Source: Owenia fusiformis
Lineage: Eukaryota; Annelida; Polychaeta; Sabellida; Oweniidae
Assembly (NCBI GenBank): GCA_903813345.2
Contig: CAIIXF020000008.1
Coordinates: 37,574,867-37,634,866 of the forward strand
DNA: 60,000 bases
Direction: 5' to 3'
A program made the position numbers and the translations under genes. Shown in pieces: positions 1-10,091 of this stretch. Positions within the stretch are counted from its first letter, which is position 1; the number at the start of each line of letters is the position of its first letter. The notes under the pieces were generated by a model. That model was not told the DNA's origin and did no database searches. It worked only from the letters and a program-made list of their open reading frames with translations.

Positions 1-1372
1 ATTGCAAACATTTATTGTATCACCAGTTCAAACAGAAAAAACAAACAAATAACAATATCTATAAAAAACACTTTAAATACACTTATTTTGAGTATTGTAT
101 GGTGCTTCCATCTATAGAATCAGTTAAATGTTAGAATCATATTTCTGACATTAAATTAATTAATAAATTAACCAGAGATCACGAGCACAAACATCTGGGA
201 TTTACTTTTGACCCAAGCTTATAATATGACAAGCATATTGGAGAAATCATATCAAAAATACGAAAAATGTTGAACCCTTTAAAGAAACTTAAATATAAGT
301 TAGGTAGTAAGCATCTAGAAACCATATTTAAGTCCTTTATTTTACCCCATTTTGACTATGGTGCTATCATGTACAGCACAGCCTCAAAGTTCCTATTACA
401 ACGACTCGACAGTCTTTATTATAAAGCTGCACTTTATTGTTCTGGGTGTATCCAAGGGAGCAGTTCAAAAAAGGTTTTAAACCTACTCAATTGACCAACT
501 CTTGAATCAAGACGCAGTATCCAGATTAACAACTTTATGTTCAAAATTGTAAATGGTACAAGTCCTCCCTATGTAACTGATATTTTTGACAAATTTAGAA
601 ACCATGCAAACAGAGTATTAAGATATAATGAAGCATTTAAAATGCCCATTAGATGCTCAAATAGATTCTCCACCTCAGCAATACCAGCTGCAATTTCAAA
701 TTGGATCAATCTTCCACCTGCTATTAAATCTAAGAATACTCTTTCGAATTTTAAAAAACACCAAAGAGTACATTTCCAAAAAACGCCCTCGATTTTGTCA
801 ACAAGCCAGCTTAATCTAACAAGGGTTCAAGAAATAGTTCTCAATAAAGTGAGAGCTGACCTATACTTCAAAGCCCAGTTCTACGCTCACAACTTTCAGT
901 CTATTGACAGCCCTAATTGCACTTGTGGGAAACCACAAACTCTGAAACATTTTCTCTTTCAATGTGACTTACTTACTATACAAAGACAGCAATTCATGGA
1001 CAAACTCACTGATCTCGAACCAAACATCTTCAGTCATAATCTCTCTCAAACTGATTTCATAGCTATTTTGAAAACAGGAATTCCCAAATTAAACATAGAT
1101 GCAAATTCCCAAATACTACTTCTCATTGTTAATTTTATCAAAGACAATAGCTAATTCCCTCCTTCTTATCCATCTCTAGTATCCTCAAGTCCCGTCACAC
1201 TTGCCCTAGTCCAAGACCCTGCCTGCTCTGCCACTTCTACTTCCACCTGCCCCCTATTCTTATATAATGCCATTGTGGCGATTTAAGAATTTACATGTTT
1301 GTATTTACATTTTTTGTATTCTATTGAAATAAATTTAATAATAAAAAAAAATAATAATAAAATAAATTAACT
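1..1372 (+). mobile_element. LINE (non-LTR retrotransposon), 3' end fragment
   Basis: The region carries the C-terminal part of a LINE reverse transcriptase frame (to 1154), an untranslated stretch, and an A-rich tail with TAA/TAAA units at about 1325-1372, as expected for a LINE 3' end in plus orientation. The 5' part lies outside the window or was never copied. The CxC...HxxxxC motif near the C-terminus (residues CTCGKPQTLKHFLFQC) is common in CR1/L2-like invertebrate LINEs, so that clade is my best guess, not a proof. Confidence 0.8.
99..1154 (+). pseudogene. LINE reverse transcriptase, C-terminal region, broken
   Basis: One reading frame runs through this stretch with in-frame stops near 132, at 222-224 (TAA) and at 492-494 (TGA). 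The parts between stops still read as RT thumb and C-terminal region: KHLGFTFD before the second stop, then LPHFDYGAIMYS, then PTLESRR and FKIVNGTSPPYV after the third. The last 200 residues end in a zinc-knuckle-like CTCG...HFLFQC segment. The stops show that it is inactive. Both open pieces (267-494 and 537-1154) belong to one ancestral protein. No catalytic FADD-type motif is in the window; it would lie upstream. Confidence 0.8.
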
Positions 1373-1397
1373 CATATTCTGCCTTGTGTACTTACAG

Positions 1398-1578
1398 ATG
1401 GTGGGCCAGGGACCTGTGGAAAAAGTTCTTTGATACAATGCTTAACATCCCAAGCTGTAACGACCTTCCAGATGTAGGGGCCATTAGAAAGGAATTCCAA
1501 AATTATTTCAAGAACAAATACTCCGATGATATCCAGTCTATCCTACAAAGTGTTGACTTAATGTACATTGATGTATAG
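1398..1578 (+). CDS. Possible terminal exon of an unknown plus-strand gene
   Basis: A pyrimidine-containing stretch ending in TACTTACAG (to 1397) is followed by an open frame with balanced, protein-like composition, starting WWARDLWKKFFDTM and ending VDLMYIDV before TAG at 1576-1578 (about 60 residues, phase-2 intron before it). The LINE just upstream would then sit in the preceding intron. I do not recognise the family. The last 50 bases of the exon are the first unit of the 77-bp tandem array. It could instead be a chance ORF; the acceptor and composition favour an exon, but no other exon of the gene is in the window. Confidence 0.4.
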
Positions 1579-3220
1579 ATACACATGAGAGAAAGTTCTT
1601 TAATGATATCCAGTCTATACTACAAAGTGTTGACTTAATGTACATTGATGTATAGATACACATGAGAGAAAGTTCTTTAATGATATCCAGTCTATACTAC
1701 AAAGTGTTGACTTAATGTACATTGATGTATAGATACACATGAGAGAAAGTTCTTTAATGATATCCAGTCTATACTACAAAGTGTTGACTTAATGTACATT
1801 GATGTATAGATACACATGAGAGAAAGTTCTTTAATGATATCCAGTCCATACTACAAAGTGTTGACTTAATGTACATTGATGTATAGATACACATGAGAGA
1901 AAGTTCTTTAATGATATCCAGTCTATACTACAAAGTGTTGACTTAATGTACATTGATGTATAGATACACATGAGAGAAAGTTCTTTAATGATATCCAGTC
2001 CATACTACAAAGTGTTGACTTAATGTACATTGATGTATAGATACACATGAGAGAAAGTTCTTTAATGATATCCAGTCTATACTACAAAGTGTTGACTTAA
2101 TGTACATTGATGTATAGATACACATGAGAGAAAGTTCTTTAATGATATCCAGTCTATACTACAAAGTGTTGACTTAATGTACATTGATGTATAGATACAC
2201 ATGAGAGAAAGTTCTTTAATGATATCAAGTCCATACTACAAATTGTTGACTTAATGTACATTGATGTATAGATACACATGAGAGAAAGTTCTTTAATGAT
2301 ATCCAGTCTATACTACAAAGTGTTGACTTAATGTACATTGATGTATAGATACACATGAGAGAAAGTTCTTTAATGATATCCAGTCTATACTACAAAGTGT
2401 TGACTTAATGTACATTGATGTATAGATACACATGAGAGAAAGTTCTTTAATGATATCCAGTCCATACTACAAAGTGTTGACTTAATGTACATTGATGTAT
2501 AGATACACATGAGAGAAAGTTCTTTAATGATATCCAGTCTATCCTACAAAGTGTTGACTTAATGTACATTGATGTATGGATACACATGAGAGAAAGTTCT
2601 TTAATGATATCCAGTCTATACTACAAAGTGTTGACTTAATGTACATTGGTGTATAGATACACATGAGAGAAAGTTCTTTAATGATATCCAGTCTATACTA
2701 CAAAGTGTTGACTTAATGTACATTGATGTATAGATACACATGAGAGAAAGTTCTTTAATGATATCCAGTCTATACTACAAAGTGTTGACTTAATGTACAT
2801 TGCTGTATAGATACACATGAGAGGAAGTTCTTTAATGATATCCAGTCTATACTACAAAGTGTTGACTTAATGTACATTAATGTATAGATACACATGAGAG
2901 AAAGTTCTTTAATGATATCCAGTCTATAATACAAAGTGTTGACTTAATGTACATTGATGTATAGATACACATGAGAGAAAGTTCTTTAATGATATCCAGT
3001 CTATACTACAAAGTGTTGACTTAATGTACATTGATGTATAGATACACATGAGAGAAAGTTCTTTAATGATATCCAGTCTATACTACAAAGTGTTGACTTA
3101 ATGTACATTGATGTATAGATACACATGAGAGAAAGTTCTTTAATGATATCCAGTCCATACTACAAAGTGTTGACTTAATGTACATTGATGTATAGATACA
3201 CATGAGAGAAAGTTCTTTAT
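1528..3220 (+). repeat. 77-bp tandem repeat, 22 units
   Basis: The unit starts GATATCCAGTC and ends in GAGAGAAAGTTCTTTAAT. Starts fall at 1528, 1605, 1682 and so on every 77 bp; the last unit lacks one base. Units differ by only a few substitutions (for example TCTATAC/TCCATAC), so the array is young or homogenised. There are no unique spacers, so it is not a CRISPR array. The first unit contains the stop codon of the exon at 1398-1578. As 77 is not a multiple of three, later units do not continue the frame. Confidence 0.97.
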
Positions 3221-3226
3221 GATATC

Positions 3227-3467
3227 CAGGGTTCTCACCAGGAAATTTTGGACTCCAGATTTTTTTTGCGGTATCGCGACTACTTCTCCCCCAGTTTTAT
3301 GTATTTTTTCAAGAGTTTTACCGCAAATAATGTGACAAAAATATAAAATTAGACTCTGGAAAAAACACTTTACGGTCCGGAAAGGCTATTAGACTCTGGA
3401 GCGAGAGGGTTTTAAGACATTCGACTACGGAGAATCTCCAGAGTCTAAAAGCCTAGTGAGAACCCTG
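3227..3467. mobile_element. MITE, 241 bp, TIR CAGGGTTCTCAC, 5-bp TSD
   Basis: The ends are inverted repeats (CAGGGTTCTCACCAGG at the left; CCTAGTGAGAACCCTG at the right) and the element is flanked by ATATC at 3222-3226 and 3468-3472. A second inverted pair (GACTCTGGAG / CTCCAGAGTC) lies inside. The insertion splits a degenerate further unit of the 77-bp array, so it came after the array. There is no ORF. The superfamily is uncertain. Confidence 0.85.
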
Positions 3468-3472
3468 ATATC

Positions 3473-4956
3473 CAACATATACATGTTCTCCATGTACATG
3501 AGAAAAAGTGCTTCTTTGATAATATCCAATCATGGACATTGATGTTAAGATGTACAAAAGTAAAGAAACTACTCTAATGTTTTCTGATATATGGATGTAC
3601 TTCAATCGGGTGATTAAATGGCAAAATTGGAGCACATTTTTCTAGAAATGAGGTCATTTTCCACATAAATAGGGCCTTTTGAAAACAAGGTCTAAATATA
3701 TTTTATTCTTGGAGTGATATGACTATGTAAGGTGCCTCATGCAACTGGCATATATCTTATTTTATGTAATCAACATCATTTTTTTGTAGTAATTTACTAA
3801 AAATACTTTTTGTAGATTTATTAAGTATTTGTTATATTATCTTATAGCCGTTGGCTGTATATATAAGTTTTATAGATATTTCTTTGTGGAGTACAGAGAA
3901 CGGAAACCACAGTGTTGAGTTATACATCTACTTAAATATATGAGTATACTCCCCTTCAAAAGTTTGGCATCCAAGACTCTTGATTAGATAGCTGAAAAAG
4001 GCTATTTATGCATTATAAATCCCTTCTTCCTGAATAACGTTAGGTGAGGAATTCATGGCTTTGAAGATCTGTCTGAATTGGAGTTAATGTTTCCAAACTT
4101 TTTGAGTTGAGTATAATTCATGACTTGATCTAAAATGCTTTGATTTATGTAATTATGCCATCTATATATAAGAAAGTGAAACAATCACAGGTTACCAGTG
4201 GTTATGTTGAATGAATGGGAAGTTTTACATGTTCATTGTTCAATATTGGTAAAATAAGTTTGTATGAATGTGATTTAATGTGCTGAGACTCGTATAGATG
4301 GCAGTTCACTTATTTCCTCAAGAGAGTTATTCTTGACACCAGCCCCATTGGTTTTTGTGTAAAATATTGCTTTAATAAAACTTCAAATACACTACATGAT
4401 CAAACTAATGATATGCTTTCTTTTCATAATTATTTTATTACATTTTCATGGCAGCAATGCTTGTTTTCATTTAAATATACAGATTGATTGCACATCATGT
4501 CATCTTTAGGGCTTTGTGTTTTCTACGACTGACAAAATCTGTAGCAATGCTCGTCGAATGATTCACCAAATGAGAAACCTTGCACTTCTTGACTAAAAAA
4601 TGAAAGTAATCATAAATGTGATTTAAAAAGTAAATGACCATGATCATCTAAGACTATTTGGTATGTTCTCTATGTGATCTTCCTTAAGTTCTTATAGTCT
4701 AGAATTGGTATGTTGAAAATAAAATGACATCTTACATTTTGACGAGCACATTAACCATGGTTATTAAATGAAAGGTAAAGGGTTCCTTTATTGATACTGA
4801 GATTTGCCAAGATGAAATAGGTGTTGAAGTGAGTTTTTGGGTAAAAAGATGTGTTTTTTTGCAAAAAAAATTTTGAATTGATAAAAAATATTTTTGAAAA
4901 TTGATTACCCTCAGTAAAGAAAAAAAGGTGCATTGTCCTTTACCAATCATAACTTT
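3473..4956. other. No gene seen; possible 3' UTR
   Basis: The first 80 bases resemble a decayed unit of the 77-bp array. The rest is AT-rich with no supported coding frame on either strand. An AATAAA at 4374-4379 could end a transcript from the exon at 1398-1578, which would give a UTR of nearly 3 kb; this is only a possibility. Confidence 0.4.
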
Positions 4957-4962
4957 TTTATT
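4957..4962 (-). terminator. Poly(A) signal of the intradiol dioxygenase gene
   Basis: TTTATT on the plus strand reads AATAAA on the minus strand, 72 bases past the stop codon at 5034-5036. Position and orientation fit a short 3' UTR. Confidence 0.6.
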
Positions 4963-5033
4963 TTTCGTTATTATTATAAAAAACGTTCAGAGGCGAAATC
5001 TCTCCATTATAGAGACTGCAACGTTATATTGTG

Positions 5034-6212
5034 TTAGCTGTCGAGAACAATATCGAAAAAACCCTCAGATTGTCTGGTAGACCCGACTGTCTCCAAACTA
5101 ATTGTTCTATGAGGATCATTAGAGTGACAGTATGGAGGTGGACATGCGTCGCTAACTCCCAAATACGGATCATTTTCAAAGTAGATCTGAGTTACTAGGC
5201 TATGATATCCAGGCTTTGTGGTGAAAATGTGGATGTGGGCTGGCCTAAACTGCCCATTAACTACATAACGTCCAGGATGAATTGTTTCAAAATTATAGAA
5301 GCCATTCTCATCTGAGAGGATGTATCCCCTGCATGTATTATCATTGTGGTATCCCCCTTCCTCATCTGCCTGCCAAATCTCAATTTTCGCTCCACTCAGT
5401 GCATCACAGTCCACATTCTTCACGTATCCTTTTATACTGATCTTCGGTAGAATGGTATAATTTTTATATCGCATACAAATGTGATTATTTTCCGCTGTAT
5501 CTGGTTTAAAAAATGGGCCCAAGAGGTCTTCTTGAGTTGGTTCGCAATGCTCCGATACAGCGTCAGTGAGATCTTTGTGATTTTTGATCACTTTGAAGTC
5601 ATCATTCTGAAACATACATAGTAATGACTAGGAAAGTTTCACATATTTATATCAAATCCATGGTCATTTTGACCATTTTAAGATAGGGAAAACCAGGCAG
5701 TAATATTGTCTCATTTTGGCAAACTTTACACCAATGACATGTAGCCATATTCCTTCTCGATTAATAACATAACCTTCATGAACACCAAAATCGTTTTTAA
5801 TTTTTTGAAGAGTAAGTACTAGGTTTGCAGGTGTATGTAACTCATTTACACATAAAATGACCAATAGAAGTTGAACGCAATGAACCTCATGCACAAATAG
5901 GATGACCTGGACGACCCAACGAACTTCATGAACAAAGAGTAATCAATATGAGCTTAATACAATGCACCGCATAGAGTGACCGTTATGAGTTGAACACAGT
6001 GAACCTCGTGCACACATAGGATGACCTGGACGACCCAACGAACTTCATTTTAATTGGAGTTCGAGGTAAATGCAAAGATCGATCAATTTATATTTTCATG
6101 GATTCATAGTTCTGTATTTTGTAAGACCTACCTCTTTTGAGGAAATCGTTATTGATGCACAATGCACATTCAAAACTCCCACAACAAATAGCAGCAGAAC
6201 TAATATCTTCAT
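5034..6212 (-). CDS. Secreted intradiol ring-cleavage dioxygenase, two exons
   Basis: Exon 1 is 6132-6212 (27 codons) and exon 2 is 5034-5606 (190 codons plus stop); the intron 5607-6131 is phase 0 with GTAGGT donor and a TTTCAG acceptor. The deduced 217-residue protein starts with a signal peptide (MKILVLLLFVVGVLNVHCA). The catalytic domain shows LLGPFF near residue 55, GAKIEIWQAD near 100, and the four Fe(III) ligands of the family: Tyr113 (EGGY), Tyr141 (PGRY), His151 and His153 (RPAHIH). LVTQIYFENDPYL follows. The family opens catechols to cis,cis-muconates, so the expected substrate is a catechol-type phenolic outside the cell or in the gut lumen; the substrate itself cannot be read. The protein is about the size of other single-domain secreted members. 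A start within exon 2 at 5615 is rejected because it lies upstream of the acceptor. Confidence 0.9.
5881..6048. repeat. 119-bp direct repeat in the dioxygenase intron
   Basis: A block of about 48 bp (from TGAACCTCATGCAC to CCCAACGAACTTCAT) occurs at 5881 and again at 6000 with few changes. The DNA between the copies is partly related as well. It lies wholly within the single intron. Confidence 0.75.
6132..6212 (-). CDS. Exon 1 of the intradiol dioxygenase: signal peptide
   Basis: This exon is too short for routine ORF calling. It reads M-K, then a leucine/valine core (ILVLLLFVVGVL), then NVHCA and SITISSKE, and ends GAG|GTAGGT. It joins in phase 0 to AATGATGACTTC in exon 2. The TATA box 42 bases upstream supports it as the first coding exon. 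Confidence 0.85.
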
Positions 6213-6253
6213 TCTTGAATGATCCCCTTGTCGTCGGTTTATTGTACAGGTTC

Positions 6254-6260
6254 TATATAT
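6254..6260 (-). promoter_or_regulatory. TATA box of the intradiol dioxygenase gene
   Basis: On the minus strand the sequence reads GCATATATAGAA, a good TATA element 42-48 bases upstream of the ATG. Transcription would start about 30 bases downstream, near 6225, leaving a 5' UTR of roughly 10-20 bases. Confidence 0.6.
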
Positions 6261-6610
6261 GCAGCTTGAAGAACATGAAATTTGAGGGTATTTATATACA
6301 AAAAATAACGTACTGGATGTTTACAACAATATTACTTTCACAGGGATGTTATGACAGTTATGACGTCTGATGTTTGACCGACAAAGACATATTGCATTGG
6401 CCAACCAATCGTTGTACTTATTGTTTTCTGGTTTCTAGAGTAAACATCCTGTTTCAATGCTAGCTCAAAGATCATCCTGAAAATTAACTTAGAACATTAA
6501 AACATAAACTAAACTCTTATGATGAACAAGCTAATTGTACTTCCTTATTCACCAAGTACAATTTGGTGTACAATGATGTTCGTGCTAGTTGAACGTTATG
6601 GAGAAGAAGG

Positions 6611-6790
6611 GGAGTTGTTTGTAAAATGAATTGAGGGAGTTTTGTCAAGCAGTTCTCTTATGCTTTTCATCCAAAAAACATCAATACACTTTAGAACATT
6701 TTATTGATTATAAGATTGCACCATATATCCCCAAAAATATTTCTCATTTTCAAGGATTATCTATGGATTAACACCCAGGTATTGTTATTT
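6611..6790 (+). mobile_element. Truncated copy of the AAGGACCG MITE family
   Basis: The stretch from AGTTGTTTGTAAAATGA to ATTAACACCCAGGTATTGTT matches the left two thirds of the complete MITE at 36221-36450, including TAAGATTGCACCATAT and CCCCAAAAATAT. The right end is missing here and a block of about 60 bp is extra. Confidence 0.7.
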
Positions 6791-6841
6791 TTCAAACTTC
6801 AGAGGGCTGGGAATCATTATTACGATCCCTTTTGAATAATA

Positions 6842-7260
6842 GAGAGGTTTCGCAAAACGTTTTTTAGCTCCACGGATCCGTATCCGTAACGTATTTATCA
6901 GATTTATGCGTAGTCAGTTCAATATATACGTGAAATGATACGGAAAACACAAAAATGAGGCTTTTGTACGTTGGTCATTTACGTATCCGATTTGACCCTT
7001 CGATTATATGGTTTTTAGTTCTAAAAATAGCACTATATGAACAAGCACAGTGTGCTGTGTATAATTTGACTAACATTTGGTGAATGAATTTGTTTATTGT
7101 TTGAAATAAATCGAGTTTTTCAAATGGTATGTTCAATTTATTTTACACTGTATGGAATGGTATTGCAATAATTACAGTGTACAAGTTTCGCACAACGTTT
7201 TAGCTACCCGTATCAAAATCCGTAACGCATCGATGGAGTAAAAGTGTACTCAATACGTTT
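6842..7260. mobile_element. Two left ends of the GAGAGGTT MITE family
   Basis: GAGAGGTTTCGCAAAACG at 6842 is followed by TATCCGTAACG-type sequence; a related GTTTCGCACAACGTTTTAGC starts near 7186 in the same orientation. The 6842 end is the mirror of the end at 26979-27048. No right-hand partner was found close by, so both are probably truncated. Confidence 0.55.
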
Positions 7261-7308
7261 GTGATACCAACAGCAATACAGAAAGTACGTAAACTAACAC
7301 TTTCTGTG

Positions 7309-7688
7309 TAGTCCATTTGTCACCCCTATACATCCAATAGTGAACCTAGAAATTGTTAAAAGTACGATGTTTTATGGTCGATTTATGATAATAAGGGTTT
7401 TCTGAAGTGATTTAACTGGGTTGCCCAAAAAGTTTGTTTGGGGAAAAAATGATATAGGCTGATTAGGGAGGGGTGCAATCGCTTAACATGGCGTTGACTA
7501 TTGACTTAGCGTTTGGATACCACCATATACCTGGTATGTTACCATGGTAATAGATACAAAAATTTTCCCCAAAGTTATTTTTTGGGCAACCCAGCTAAAT
7601 CACTCCAATAATCCCTAATGATAGTATTTACACAGAAAAACATCATACTTTTAAATATTTATACATTCAAAAAATGACAAATGGACTA
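7309..7688. mobile_element. Foldback MITE, about 380 bp
   Basis: The outer ends are TAGTCCATTTGTCA and its exact complement TGACAAATGGACTA. Inner segments also pair (CTGGGTTGCCCAAAAA with TTTTTTGGGCAACCCAG; AAAAGTACGATG with CATCATACTTTT), so most of the element folds on itself around a centre near 7500. There is no ORF. Confidence 0.75.
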
Positions 7689-8579
7689 GTGCGTAGTTGT
7701 CTCCGTATCTATTTTGTCCTTCAAATCTTGATAATTTTTTCCCTAAATGTATAATTTTAGTAACACACATATGTTATCATGTGTGTCGTGCTAATTTTGA
7801 TAAGTAATTGCCTTATCTGCCGATAAATTTGATTATAAGCGATGGGCCTGCAATTTTTACAAATAAAGCTTTAGTCACATTTGCTAATAGGCAGATGTAA
7901 GGTCTATCGTTTCTGGGGTCAATAGTAATACCGTAGTCAATTTCTTAGGGACATCAAACCAATGGTTATCAGCTAGGCCACCTGAATATATATTTTATGC
8001 CTTAAGTCACGCTCCGAATTCATATAGAGCAGGGTCTTGGGCTTAGTTTGAGTATAGTAGCTTTTTCCTGACCTCGACAATGAATGTTACATTGGGTCTA
8101 AAGATGGCGCCCCGCATCACTCTTGCCCGTATCCAGCTTGTGACAAGGGGGGGGCTTTTTTGGCTTAAAACTCCCGAGAAGTGCTCAGTATGATGAAAAA
8201 CTGAATGATTTTGAATTTTTTTTAGCCAGGTAGCTTCTTCCCGTGGTATGACTTGAACACGCATCGAGTCGTGCGATCTATGTCAAATAGTAAGCGGCCT
8301 CGTTTGGGGGTCCAGGGAGACTAGTGCCCTAAAGTTTAGTGCCCAAGCTTCCCCGAACCACCGTCAGTGATTATGTAACAGGTAGAGTATATTTCTTTGA
8401 TCCTAGGATGATGATATTGGCGTATCATTTCCTATTTTCATTTTTGTAAAGACAGGCCTGACATCCAGATCCTGTAACGGATCTTCTCTCTTACATGTGA
8501 GTCACGGTAGGGGCCCCAGATGTTCCTAACTCTTGGGTAGTGGTCCATGATGTGTTCTTCATTAGCAGCCTTGGGATGA
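7689..8579. other. No gene seen
   Basis: No supported frame, RNA or repeat was recognised. A short G run occurs near 8148. Confidence 0.5.
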
Positions 8580-9640
8580 TAGGGAAGGGGGGGGGGTTGT
8601 AATTCAAGTACATATTCAGTAGATACCGGGTTGTCCCCAATTGTTTTGTGCGATTGTCTCCAGTTGGAATAACTTAGTTGAGTAAATCGGTATCAACGTT
8701 TCGTTGTGGTTTATTGGTTTTGCCTGATTGTGTTTTGATGGGTTGAGTGAATCGATTGAGTATTTGACTAAGCCTGGTTGTGTAATGGTGGGTTAGTGTC
8801 AAGTAGGTATAGGTATTGCCGAAATGTGTTGTGTACGTTTGAGACTAGGTTCTCTTTTGATGGTTGTTAGTCTGGTGATTTAGTATCGGGTTGTGTCCCA
8901 TTGTGTTATGTTAATCTTATAATGGGTTGTTTTCTCTTGTGAATATGATCTGTAGGTTGGCTAGCTGGTTGTGGCTAGTAGGGTGAGGTATCTTGTTTTG
9001 TCTGATTGTGTTGTGTGATTGGCGTTGTCTCCAATTGGGTTAAGTTAGTTGTGTATCTCGGTATTACAATTTTAATGTGTTTTTGCCTGTGCCTGATTTT
9101 GTTTTGATTTTTTGGTTTTTGCTTTTGAAAAATTGTGTTGTGTTACTTGAACAATGGGCTGTGTTTGCTTTTGTTGGTTTAACATTGGGTTGTGCCAAAT
9201 TGTGTGGTGATAATTTCACAGTTCGATGTGTTTTCATGGTTGTTAGTTTAGCTGTGTTTTATTGGTTGTGCCTGGTTGTGTTTTTATTGTTTAGTGTTGG
9301 ATTGTGCACAATTGTGTTGAATTAATTCAAAAATTGGTTGTGTTTGTCTTTGTTGTCTTATTATTGGGTTGTGACATATTGTGTTAATCTGACAGTTGGT
9401 TGTGTTTTGGTGGTTGTAAGTCAGGTTGCGCCATGCTGGCTTTGGTGCTGGGTTATGCTATATTGCGTTCTGAGTATTTTGACACTGGGTTATGTTCTAT
9501 TGAACTGTTGCATGACTGGTGATCTAGGTTGTGTTTGGTTGTAATAGGTTATATATTTCGAGTTGTGGGCTGTGTCCGATCAGGCTGTGGTGTTTATTGG
9601 GATAAGAAACAAATGGCCGGTTTAGGGTATTATGTTGTTG
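8580..9640. repeat. T/G-rich degenerate simple-sequence region
   Basis: After a run of ten or more Gs near 8587, about 1 kb consists of loose variants of TGGGTTGTG and TTGTGTTG with strong T+G strand bias. Long open frames at 9077-9325 and 9338-9544 are rich in Val, Leu, Cys and Phe as a result of the bias and are not taken as genes. Confidence 0.75.
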
Positions 9641-10091
9641 GTTTATCAGTTGATTCTATGTAGACCCCAAAGGGGATATAGGGTATCATGATGGTGAGAT
9701 ATTCAACTGGCATGGTAGGCATTAGCTTCGCGTCGTTCTCTGATGAGCTTGTCCCCTGTTGTTCAATGAATTCAAGAAAAACAATGCTAATTTATCTTTT
9801 TACATAATTTATTTTTTGTTCATTTCTCATACAAAACATACTTTTATTGCATAACTGATATATTTGTGTCGCATTCTATGATCAAATATGTTATTTTGCT
9901 CCCCTTCTTAGTTTATATGAGGCATGGGTTTTCAACTAAAGCCCATGTATGAGGAAAGGGGGTGGCTTATGTGAAAACGTATGGTTTCCGAATGCCTTGG
10001 CCTTGCCCAAGTCGCTATTTCTTTATTTATTTGATCTTGAATTATTACCAAAATATACAGCTGCAAAAACATGAAATTAAAGGTCAATGTG
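9641..10091. other. No gene seen
   Basis: AT-rich DNA up to the left LTR. The last five bases (ATGTG, 10087-10091) are the target-site duplication of the LTR element. Confidence 0.5.

Noticed and set aside
1528-3220. CRISPR-like regular repetition
   Set aside because: The 77-bp units are directly joined with no unique spacers; it is a plain tandem repeat in a eukaryotic setting.
5664-5894. 76-codon minus ORF as the first exon of the dioxygenase
   Set aside because: It lies in the intron, overlaps the 119-bp repeat region, and has no donor in a phase that fits; the 6132-6212 exon with signal peptide and TATA box explains the gene.
9077-9544. Two open frames of 82 and 68 codons
   Set aside because: They lie in T/G-biased simple sequence; their Val/Leu/Cys/Phe composition follows from base bias and no domain is visible.
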